Source: Hyphomicrobium_A sp963776675 (GTDB taxonomy: Bacteria; Pseudomonadota; Alphaproteobacteria; Rhizobiales; Hyphomicrobiaceae). From it: a stretch of DNA of 64,000 nucleotides. Below the pieces are notes generated by a model. The model saw only the letters and a list, made by a program, of their open reading frames with translations. It ran no database searches and was not told the origin of the DNA. The stretch spans positions 62,001 to 126,000 of the forward strand of contig CAVZNR010000036.1 in the NCBI GenBank assembly GCA_963776675.1, read 5' to 3'. The position numbers and the translations under genes are program-made. Below are positions 56,535 through 64,000 of the stretch, in pieces (positions within the stretch are counted from its first letter, which is position 1; each line of letters opens with the position of its first letter).

Positions 56535-57806
56535 TCAGCCCGCCGCGCGCACGCCGTCCACCTCCGCCATCAGCTCCAGGTAGTGCTCGGCAATGGAGCG
56601 CCAGGCGTAGCGCTCGGCGCGTGCGCACCCGCTCTCGACAAGCTGGCTTCGCAGCTCCTTATCAGTCCGCAGCCTCTCGACGGCCGCAAGCCAGCCCTCG
56701 ATATCGTCGGGGGCGGCGTAAAGCGCGGCGTCACCGCAGATCTCCGGAAGACACGGGGCGGTCGAGGCCACGACAGGGCAGCGGTGGATCATTGCCTCGA
56801 CCGCCGGCAGTCCGAAGCCCTCGATCCGGGACGGAAACAGGAAGCAAACCGCGCCCGACAGCGCCTTTGCCAGATCGTCGTCGCTGATCCGGCCGAGGAT
56901 GCGGACGTTGCTTTGGCCCCCAGTTGAGCCTTGAAATGCTGCGGGATCGACGTCGCCTACCACCCACAGATCGAGCCCGGCCCGATCGAGCAAGGGCGCC
57001 AGCTTCTCCAAAAGCTGCGTATTCTTGTATTTTTCCGGGCGCCCGAAACACAGCGCATAGGGACGTGCCCCCGCGACGCGCAGCTCGGAGCGGCTGCCGT
57101 CCCAGCTCCTGGCGTGATCGCTGCCGTTGTAGGTCACGACGATCCTCTCCGGCGGCGCCACGCCGAACTCGACCAAATGCGCCTTCGACAGATTGGAGAC
57201 CGTCGTTATGGTTTCAGCGCGCCGGCCGAGCAGCGGCAGGATCGCGCGATGCGCCAGCCGGAACAGCCGACCGTAGCTCTCCGGCATCAGCCGGGTGTGC
57301 AGATCGTGAATGCAGGCAATGTGGCGTCGGACCGCCACAGGCGCGAGGTTGCAGAAGCTCACAAGCCCGCCCCGCACGTAGAACGGAAGCTGCATCTGGA
57401 CCCAGAACTGGGGCAACCTGGGATAGCGGAACTCGGGCACCACGCGCACGGGAATGAAGCGCAGCGGCTTGTCGGGCGCGCGCGGGGCGATGAGCTCAAT
57501 ATGGAGATCGCGGGTCAGCGGATGCGCCTCGCCAATAAGCGCGTCGAGCTGCAGCGTGACCTCCCGCGCGTAGCGGGCGACGCCGTTGTGCTTCAGCGTG
57601 AGGAAATCACCGTTAATGGCCCAGCGCCGCCGGGCGCGCCGCTCAGCACGCGTCGCCGAGGTCTCGCTCCTATTCAGGAGCGGCGCGGCTGGGATAACGC
57701 GAGGGGATAGGGAGACGTCCTGGTCGGCCGCCTTCAACACGAACTTGCGCTGCACCCGCAAGACTCCGATGTGCTCGTTAACGACTGTCGTCTGAGCCAG
57801 GAGCAT
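56535..57806 (-). CDS. GT4 glycosyltransferase
   Basis: 423 residues. GT-B fold with LCFGRPEKYKNTQLLEKLAP (Lys/Arg donor phosphate site) and the E-x7-E-type signature SRIEGFGLPAVEAM. The N-terminal 50 residues have no match and may not belong; a later start is possible. It should add a sugar to the growing repeat unit on the cytoplasmic face. Confidence 0.88.
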   Translation of the reverse strand: MLLAQTTVVNEHIGVLRVQRKFVLKAADQDVSLSPRVIPAAPLLNRSETSATRAERRARRRWAINGDFLTLKHNGVARYAREVTLQLDALIGEAHPLTRDLHIELIAPRAPDKPLRFIPVRVVPEFRYPRLPQFWVQMQLPFYVRGGLVSFCNLAPVAVRRHIACIHDLHTRLMPESYGRLFRLAHRAILPLLGRRAETITTVSNLSKAHLVEFGVAPPERIVVTYNGSDHARSWDGSRSELRVAGARPYALCFGRPEKYKNTQLLEKLAPLLDRAGLDLWVVGDVDPAAFQGSTGGQSNVRILGRISDDDLAKALSGAVCFLFPSRIEGFGLPAVEAMIHRCPVVASTAPCLPEICGDAALYAAPDDIEGWLAAVERLRTDKELRSQLVESGCARAERYAWRSIAEHYLELMAEVDGVRAAG

Positions 57807-57954
57807 AGCCCACCGCCGCCGCGCCGAACCTACCTCCTTCGGACACGCATACAGCCATTTGACGGGCCGCTATCCCCTGCGGCCGGCGGTAGAATGCCCG
57901 AGACCGGCGGGTGCGCAGCACTCAGGCCGGGGTTTGAAATTTGGGAGGGGCGCC

Positions 57955-59319
57955 ATGTCGTCGATGCGGCGGCCCCTGGGTTGCGCGGAGACTGTCGATA
58001 TGGCCATCGGCCGTGCCAACGAGGGCCATGCCATCGAGCGCGTCGTCGTCATCAACGACGACTCGGTCCCGAGCGGCGGCGCCGCCGGCATCATGCTGGC
58101 GTCCCTGCGGCAGCTGCGTGAGCGCAACGTGCCGGTGACCCTCCTGACCGGAGACGACGGTTCCGATCCCCAGCTCGCGCGCATGGGCGTCGACGTCGTG
58201 TCCCTCGCAGGCCAGCACATTCTCGAGGGCAATCGCGCCGACGCCGCCCTGCGCGGGCTTTACAGCCGCAAGACGGCGCGTCTGCTCGAGCAATGGATCG
58301 AGGCCAACGACACGCCCGGCACCGTCTACCACCTGCACAACTGGCACAAGGTTCTGTCGGCGTCTGCCTTTGTGCCGTTGCGCCGGGTAGCCGCACGCCT
58401 GGTGCTATCGGCGCACGACTATTTCCTGGCGTGTCCCAACGGCGGCTACTTTAATTTTCAGCGCGGTCAGGCCTGCGATCTCAAGCCGATGAGCCCCGCA
58501 TGCCTCGCCTCACAATGCGACAAGCGCAACTACGCGCATAAGCTCTGGCGCGTTGGCCGCAGCGCCGTGCGCCAGATCGCGCTCAACCTGTCCGATACGC
58601 CGGCAACGGTTCTGGCGGTGCACGACGGCATGATCCCTCTGCTGGAGCGGGGCGGAATCGACTGCCGCGCGATCCGTGTCCTGCGCAATCCGGTCACGCC
58701 GTGGCGCAGCGCAAGAGTGGAAGCCGAGCGCAACCGCATCTTCCTCTTCGTGGGACGTTTGGAGGAGGACAAGGGCGTCACCCTGCTGGCGCGCGTCGCG
58801 CGCGCGGTTGGGGCACCGGTCCGCATTGTCGGAACCGGCCCGCTGGAGCCGGAGCTAAAACGCACCTTCCCGGAGCTCGAGCTGACCGGGTGGAAGTCGA
58901 AGGAGGACATCGCCGAGCTTTGTGGCCAAGCGCGCGCGCTGCTGATGCCGAGCCGCTGGCGCGAGACCTTTGGTCTGGTGGCGATCGAGGCAGCCATGAG
59001 CGGCATACCGATCATCGCTTCGCGCGCCGCGCTCATCACGGACGATCTCGTCCGCCTCGGGGTGGGCATCGACTGTGCCGCCGACGACGCAGATGCGCTG
59101 GCGCAGGCCATGACCGAGCTGGCGGCCGACGACCACGCCGTTGCGCGCATGAGCCACCGCGGCTTCGAGAACGCACGCCTCCTGGCCCCCACTCCTGAGG
59201 ACTGGGGCAACGAGCTGATCGCGATCTACCAGGGCAAGCTTGCGGCTTCGCCAAAGCGAATGCCCAGCCAGCCTTTTACGCGCGCCGCCACGGCAGGCGA
59301 AATCAGCCGGGCCGGCTGA
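57955..59319 (+). CDS. GT4 glycosyltransferase
   Basis: 454 residues from the ATG at 57955, with GGGAGGGG five bases upstream. N-terminal acceptor domain with GGAAGIMLASLRQLRERN and a Cys-containing NGGYFNFQRGQACDL region as in WcaK-adjacent GT4 enzymes; donor domain with FVGRLEEDKGVTLL and SRWRETFGLVAIEAAMSG. Third GT4 of the cluster, divergent from the preceding one. Confidence 0.88.
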   Translation: MSSMRRPLGCAETVDMAIGRANEGHAIERVVVINDDSVPSGGAAGIMLASLRQLRERNVPVTLLTGDDGSDPQLARMGVDVVSLAGQHILEGNRADAALRGLYSRKTARLLEQWIEANDTPGTVYHLHNWHKVLSASAFVPLRRVAARLVLSAHDYFLACPNGGYFNFQRGQACDLKPMSPACLASQCDKRNYAHKLWRVGRSAVRQIALNLSDTPATVLAVHDGMIPLLERGGIDCRAIRVLRNPVTPWRSARVEAERNRIFLFVGRLEEDKGVTLLARVARAVGAPVRIVGTGPLEPELKRTFPELELTGWKSKEDIAELCGQARALLMPSRWRETFGLVAIEAAMSGIPIIASRAALITDDLVRLGVGIDCAADDADALAQAMTELAADDHAVARMSHRGFENARLLAPTPEDWGNELIAIYQGKLAASPKRMPSQPFTRAATAGEISRAG

Positions 59320-59485
59320 TCCGCTCGAGGCGCCGGCCCCTTCTTCCGCGCTGCACCCATAAGGCTTAGGAGCCCCTACTTCATATGTTGGGGTGGGCCA
59401 AAAGCCGGCTTTCGTTACATTGAACGTCATGTTTCGTGGTGGGGAACAGCTCTCGTTCCGCCACAGCCCATAGTGAGTGCGAACC

Positions 59486-60979
59486 ATGCGTGATGGTGCT
59501 TTGCAACGGCGAACGGCAACGGCTCCGCCGGACCGTTTCGAGATGACGCCCGGGATACCCCTCATCGTCGATCTGGACGGATGTCTGATCCGTTCGGATC
59601 TTCTTTATGAGACCGCCTTCGCGTACCTGAGCGCCAATCCGCTGCGCCTGTTTCCGCTGCTTCAATGGCTATGGCGCGGACGCGCCTACCTGAAGCGCAG
59701 GCTCGCCGAGGCGGCCGGACTGGACCTGCAGCTGATTCCGGTCAACGAAGCGGTTGCCGACTATGCGCGAGCTGCCAAGGCGGACGGCCGCGCGGTCTAT
59801 CTCGCGACCGGCAGCGACGAGCTGCTTGCGCGTAAGATCGGCACGCGTTTCGATTTTCTCGACGGCGTCATCGCCAGCGACGGAACCTGCAATCTCAAGG
59901 GACGCCGCAAGGGTGCGGAGCTGCAAAGGCGCTTCCCCCAAGGCTTCGACTATGTCGGCGACTGCCACGACGACCTCCACATCTGGAAGCAAGCCCGTAA
60001 AGTCGTCGTCGTCGAGCCCGACTCCGCCCTGCGGCAGTCCGTCGACGCGCTCGGCAAACCCACCGAAACGCTGGAGCGGGACACGCCCCAGTGGTCGGCC
60101 CTGCTCAAAGCCGCCAGGCTGCACCAGTGGGCCAAAAACACGCTGGTCTTCGTCCCGGCGCTGCTGTCGGGCCAGATCGTGCGCCCGGAAATTCTAGGTG
60201 CGTGTCTGGTGACGTTCGTCGCCCTGGGCCTTGTCGCCTGCGGCACGTATTTGTTGAACGACCTGCTGGACCTGTCGCACGACCGCCGGCATCCCACCAA
60301 GCGCAACCGCCCGTTGGCGAGCGGGCATCTGCCGATGCTGACCGCGGTCACAGTCATTCCACTCCTCATCGGAACCGGGCTGGCGCTCGGCGCCGCCGTC
60401 GGCGTTGCGGTGTTCGCATCGCTGCTGGCGTATCTCGCGCTCACGCTCGCCTACTCGCTGCGGATCAAGAAGGTGCCGATCTTCGATACCATCACGCTGG
60501 CAGGCCTCTTCACGCTGCGGCTCATGCTGGGAATTGCGGCAGCGGCCGTGTTCATCTCCCCGTGGCTGCTCGTGTTCTCGATGTTCCTGTTCACCTCGCT
60601 GTGCCTCGCCAAGCGCTGCGCCGAGATCCAATCCATTCAGAACACCGGAGCGTCGGCGCTGTCGGGACGCGGCTATCTGGTCAGCGACGCACCGTTCGTG
60701 CTCGCGCTCGGCCTCGCGACGGGCACGGGATCGATCCTGATCATGGTGCTCTATTTGATCTTCGATGCCTTCAACCGATCCTTCTACGCCGATCCGCACT
60801 GGCTCTGGACCATCCCCGTCGTTTTGTTCCTCTGGGTGACGCACATCTGGCTCGTCGGCCATCGCGGCAAGCTCGACGACGATCCCGTCGCCTACGCCAT
60901 CAAGGATCGCCAGAGCATCATTCTCGGCAGCATTGCAGCAGGCGGCTTCGCGCTCGCCTGGGCCGGCGTGCCTTTGTGA
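59486..60979 (+). CDS. HAD phosphatase-UbiA prenyltransferase fusion
   Basis: 497 residues from the ATG at 59486 (GTG 59477 possible). Residues 25-190 are a HAD-type domain with IVDLDGCLIRSD (nucleophile Asp), ATGSDELL and YVGDCHDDL. Residues 200-497 are a UbiA-type transferase with NDLLDLSHDRRHPTKRNRPL and YSLRIKKVPIFD and about eight helices. UbiA members of this type make polyprenyl-phosphate ribose-5-phosphate, and the fused HAD could remove the 5-phosphate. It stops seven bases before the GMC gene. Confidence 0.88.
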   Translation: MRDGALQRRTATAPPDRFEMTPGIPLIVDLDGCLIRSDLLYETAFAYLSANPLRLFPLLQWLWRGRAYLKRRLAEAAGLDLQLIPVNEAVADYARAAKADGRAVYLATGSDELLARKIGTRFDFLDGVIASDGTCNLKGRRKGAELQRRFPQGFDYVGDCHDDLHIWKQARKVVVVEPDSALRQSVDALGKPTETLERDTPQWSALLKAARLHQWAKNTLVFVPALLSGQIVRPEILGACLVTFVALGLVACGTYLLNDLLDLSHDRRHPTKRNRPLASGHLPMLTAVTVIPLLIGTGLALGAAVGVAVFASLLAYLALTLAYSLRIKKVPIFDTITLAGLFTLRLMLGIAAAAVFISPWLLVFSMFLFTSLCLAKRCAEIQSIQNTGASALSGRGYLVSDAPFVLALGLATGTGSILIMVLYLIFDAFNRSFYADPHWLWTIPVVLFLWVTHIWLVGHRGKLDDDPVAYAIKDRQSIILGSIAAGGFALAWAGVPL

Positions 60980-60985
60980 GGTTAC

Positions 60986-62953
60986 GTGAGAGCATCAACC
61001 GCACGCCTTAGATCGTCTCTCGACGTCATGCCTCGGCACTTGCCGGCGGATGAACCGACATCCGACCGGCGGTCGAGGCAGACCCCTGTCGCCCCTCATG
61101 AAACGGACCGGGGCAAACGGTCTGCCATCATGGTCCGGTTCGAGGCGGCGGTGTCGGCGCTATGCTACTCGTTCATAGCCGCCCGCTATGGGACGCGGGC
61201 CGGCCAAGCGGCGCCGCATTGGAACCGCACGGTGCGCTTCGTTCTCGACCAGCACGCGCGCATGCCGGACTACCTGCGGCTGCCCGTTGTCCTGGCGACG
61301 CTGCTCCTGGACCACGCAACCTACCTCACCGACGGGCAGTGCTTCCATCGACTGAAGCCGGAGCGTCGCGCGGTGCTGATCGCAAGAGTGCGGCGTTCCA
61401 ACATCCGGCCGCTGAAGGACGTGCTGCGCTTCTACGAGGCATTGAGCATCTTCGCTTTCGCAGAGGAGCTCGAGCCCGCGGCAGAAGAGACCAAGACCTC
61501 CCATGCCCGCAGGACCGTCACGCCTTTGTTGCCAAAGCGCAGCGAGGTGATCGTCATCGGATCGGGTCCCGGCGGCGCGATCACGGCCTGCCTTCTTGCG
61601 GAGGCCGGGCGCGACGTCGTGCTGATCGAATCTGGGGCGCACTTCGGGCCCGTGCAGGAGGCCCGCTTCAACACCGCCGAAATGCAGAACAAGTACCGCA
61701 ACGGGGGCGTGACCGCCGCACTGGGAGCGGCAAAGATCGCCTACGCTGAGGGCCACTGCGTCGGCGGCGGCAGTGAGATCAACGCCGGTCTTTATCACCG
61801 CACGCCGGACGAGGTTCTCGACCATTGGCGGCGGCAGTATGGCGTCGCGGATGCGGACATGGGAGAGATGGCACCGCACTTCGAAACCTGCGAGCAGGCT
61901 GTCGGCGTCTCCTTCATGCACGGCCAGGTTCCACCCTCCTCGCTGAAGCTCCATCGCGGAGCCGAGCTCAAGGGGTGGAACGCGCTCGAGGTTCCGCGCT
62001 GCTTCCGCTACCTGCCCAATGGTGCGGCCCAGAAGCAGTCGATGAGCCGCACCTATATTCCGCGTGCGATTGCCGCCGGATGCCGGCTCGTCGCCAACAC
62101 CCGCGCCACGCGCCTGAAGCGTCATGGTTCCGGCTGGCTGGTCCAGATCGAGCATACCGGCCCCGGCGCGCCGCCCGCACGCCAGGAGCTGCACGCTGAA
62201 AGCGTGTTCGTGTGTGGCGGCGCCATTCATACGCCAGCCCTGCTGCAGGCCAGCGGCATCAAGCACAACATCGGGCGCTCGCTGCGGATGCATCCGACCG
62301 TCAAGGTCACCGCCCGGTTTCGCGAGACCGTCAACGCGCGCGACGTCGGCGTGCCCGTCCACCAGGTCAAGGAGTTCTCCCCCCGCCTCGGCTTCGGCTG
62401 CTCGATCAGCAAGCCGCCGCACATTTCGCTCGCGATGCTCGACCACCCCGACGACAGCGCTGAAGCCGACAACGCGTGGGACAAGATGGCGGTGTACTAT
62501 GCGATGATCCGCGGCGGCACCGGACGCGTGCAGAAACTGCCGATGTACCGCGATCCACTCGTCAGCTACCGGCTCGACAACCAGGACCGGCGCGATCTCG
62601 CCGAAGGCTTGAAGAAGCTTTGCGAGGTCCTCTTTGCGGCCGGCGCCGAGACGCTCTATCCGAGCATCGCCGGCCTGCCTCCGCTGCGCAGCGTCGACGA
62701 CCTACGATTCCTTCCCGAGGTGCTGCCGGCCGAGGACAGCAACCTCATGACCGTACATCTGTTCTCCAGCTGCCCCATGGGCGAGGACACAGCACTCTGT
62801 GCAACCAATTCATTCGGACGCGTGCACGGCCACGACAACTTGCATATCGCAGACGCGAGCCTGTTGTGCACAAGCCTGGGCGTGAACCCGCAGGGATCCG
62901 TCATGGCCTTCGCCCGACGCAACGCCATGCACTTCTTGTCACAACGCGAATGA
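60986..62953 (+). CDS. GMC-type FAD oxidoreductase with N-terminal extension
   Basis: 655 residues from GTG 60986 (GAGG four bases upstream); 61130 is another start. An N-terminal helical domain of about 170 residues resembles the gluconate-2-dehydrogenase-3-like part seen in long-chain alcohol oxidases. The FAD-binding part begins VIVIGSGPGGAITACLLAEA, with GGGSEINAGLYHRTP and the C-terminal HLFSSCPMGED, NLHIADASLLCTSLGVNPQG. It oxidises an alcohol, possibly a polyprenyl-linked sugar made by the preceding enzyme (inference). Confidence 0.88.
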   Translation: MRASTARLRSSLDVMPRHLPADEPTSDRRSRQTPVAPHETDRGKRSAIMVRFEAAVSALCYSFIAARYGTRAGQAAPHWNRTVRFVLDQHARMPDYLRLPVVLATLLLDHATYLTDGQCFHRLKPERRAVLIARVRRSNIRPLKDVLRFYEALSIFAFAEELEPAAEETKTSHARRTVTPLLPKRSEVIVIGSGPGGAITACLLAEAGRDVVLIESGAHFGPVQEARFNTAEMQNKYRNGGVTAALGAAKIAYAEGHCVGGGSEINAGLYHRTPDEVLDHWRRQYGVADADMGEMAPHFETCEQAVGVSFMHGQVPPSSLKLHRGAELKGWNALEVPRCFRYLPNGAAQKQSMSRTYIPRAIAAGCRLVANTRATRLKRHGSGWLVQIEHTGPGAPPARQELHAESVFVCGGAIHTPALLQASGIKHNIGRSLRMHPTVKVTARFRETVNARDVGVPVHQVKEFSPRLGFGCSISKPPHISLAMLDHPDDSAEADNAWDKMAVYYAMIRGGTGRVQKLPMYRDPLVSYRLDNQDRRDLAEGLKKLCEVLFAAGAETLYPSIAGLPPLRSVDDLRFLPEVLPAEDSNLMTVHLFSSCPMGEDTALCATNSFGRVHGHDNLHIADASLLCTSLGVNPQGSVMAFARRNAMHFLSQRE

Positions 62954-63020
62954 GCAAATGCCACACACCGCCGCCTGCACGGCGAATGGAACGTGATGCG
63001 CACCAATATGGAGGCTATAG

Positions 63021-64000
63021 ATGCGCTGTCTAGTTACCGGGGGATCGGGCTTTTTCGGACACTTGCTGATCGAGAAGCTTCTGGCTCAAGGCCATCAAGT
63101 CCGCAGCTTCGATCTGATCTCTGCCGACGACGAGTTCGACGAGGTCGATTTCAGGCAAGGCGACATCCGCGACCCCGCTGCGGTGCGCGCCGCCTGCGAC
63201 GGCGTCGAGATGATCTATCACAACGTCGCCCAGCAACCGCTGTCGAAGGATCCCGAGTTGATGCTCACGGTGAACATCAACGGCACGAGGAACCTTCTGT
63301 CCAGCGCTCTGGAGTGCGGCGTCAAGAAGACGATCTTTACGTCCTCGACCGCGATCTTCGGGGTGCCCGGCGAGCTGCCCATTCGGCGCACGACGTCGCC
63401 CACGCCGTGCGAGCCGTATGGGCGCACGAAGGTCAAGTCGGAGCAGCTGTGCAAGGAGTACATCGACAGGGGCCTGGATATTACCCTGGTGCGGCCCCGC
63501 ACCATTCTCGGGCATGGGCGGCTCGGCATCTTCCAGATGCTGTTCGAGTGGATCCGCGAGGGCCGCAACGTTCCGGTGATGGGCCGCGGCGACAACACGT
63601 TCCAGTTCATCCACGCGCATGACCTGGCGGACGCCTGCATCCTCTCGGCGGAGCAGAAGGGACCGCAGGTCTACAACATCGGCACCGACAGGTTCGGCAC
63701 GATGCGCCAAGCGCTCGAAGCGCTGTGCCGGCACGCCAAAACCGGCTCGGAGGTGCGCTCCGTACCCGAGACCCCCGTGCGCTGGTTCATGGCCGGCGCG
63801 GAGCGCATGAAGATCTCACCGCTCGGTGCCTACCACTACATGGCCTACGGCAAGCCCAACTATTTCGACGTCTCCGACGCCGTCAACGAGCTCGGCTGGC
63901 ATCCCAAGTACTCGAACGAAGAGATGATGATCGCCAGCTACGACTGGTACGTGCAGAACCGCGACGCCGTCTTGAGCGCTAAATACGGGAGCCCGCACCG
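63021..64000 (+). CDS. NAD-dependent epimerase/dehydratase (3' end outside window)
   Basis: 326 codons visible, open to the edge. Rossmann start MRCLVTGGSGFFGHLLIEKL, catalytic Ser/Thr in TSSTAIFG and YGRTK (YxxxK). GGAGG lies six bases ahead of the ATG. The fold acts on nucleotide- or lipid-linked sugars; after the HAD-UbiA and GMC genes it could complete an epimerisation by oxidation and reduction. The gene is cut at base 64000. Confidence 0.9.
   Translation, partial: MRCLVTGGSGFFGHLLIEKLLAQGHQVRSFDLISADDEFDEVDFRQGDIRDPAAVRAACDGVEMIYHNVAQQPLSKDPELMLTVNINGTRNLLSSALECGVKKTIFTSSTAIFGVPGELPIRRTTSPTPCEPYGRTKVKSEQLCKEYIDRGLDITLVRPRTILGHGRLGIFQMLFEWIREGRNVPVMGRGDNTFQFIHAHDLADACILSAEQKGPQVYNIGTDRFGTMRQALEALCRHAKTGSEVRSVPETPVRWFMAGAERMKISPLGAYHYMAYGKPNYFDVSDAVNELGWHPKYSNEEMMIASYDWYVQNRDAVLSAKYGSPH

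Overview
The window is a GC-rich stretch of an alphaproteobacterial chromosome, most likely order Hyphomicrobiales (Hyphomicrobium-like). The main grounds are the cell-cycle genes ctrA and sciP with an alphaproteobacterial fliJ, a complete cpaABCDE-type Tad pilus locus, a Rhodobacter-type PmtA methyltransferase, and ExoF/ExoY-like polysaccharide genes. This placement is inferred from gene families; no database search was run. No insertion sequence, prophage or CRISPR array was seen.

Layout. 1-8.9 kb: Tad (type IVc) pilus locus. pilA, cpaA, cpaB, cpaC, cpaD, cpaE and cpaF (cut at base 1) run on the minus strand; a secretin-N-domain protein and two TadE-like pseudopilins diverge on the plus strand. 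9-24.7 kb: housekeeping and small hypothetical genes, including a frameshifted TetR regulator, a YdjM-like membrane protein, a CDF transporter, a CapA-like protein, a deaminase, a frameshifted rimO, tRNA-Ser(GGA), an MBL hydrolase, a dTDP-4-dehydrorhamnose reductase, an NADP-dependent reductase and a GGDEF/EAL protein. 24.7-27.1 kb: a periplasmic-binding-protein domain fused to a pentameric ligand-gated ion channel. 27.3-30.6 kb: a frameshifted LysR regulator divergent from a YHS, PPOX-fold and DJ-1/PfpI gene set. 30.6-36 kb: ctrA divergent from fliJ, then sciP, mnmA, pmtA and tRNA-Met(CAT).

36-45.8 kb: a probable c-di-GMP-responsive beta-glucan synthesis and secretion island. It holds a receiver/TackOD1 zinc-ribbon regulator, a BcsA-like GT2 synthase with a PilZ domain, an HlyD-type adaptor, a GH5 glycanase with an adjacent 1.15-kb tandem duplication carrying a truncated second copy, and a TolC-like channel. 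46-64 kb: a second, Wzx/Wzy-type exopolysaccharide cluster. It holds a Wzc-like co-polymerase/kinase, an ExoF-like export protein, three GT4 glycosyltransferases, an alpha/beta-hydrolase fold protein lacking the catalytic serine, a LuxR-type regulator, an ExoY-like initiating transferase, a HAD-UbiA fusion, a GMC oxidoreductase and a sugar epimerase cut at base 64000.

Pilus, flagellar, CtrA and c-di-GMP genes beside two polysaccharide loci suggest a cell-cycle-linked surface-attachment programme. Six genes carry apparent single-base indels that break otherwise good family matches. That density suggests sequencing error in at least some cases, so those genes should not be called dead without rechecking the reads.
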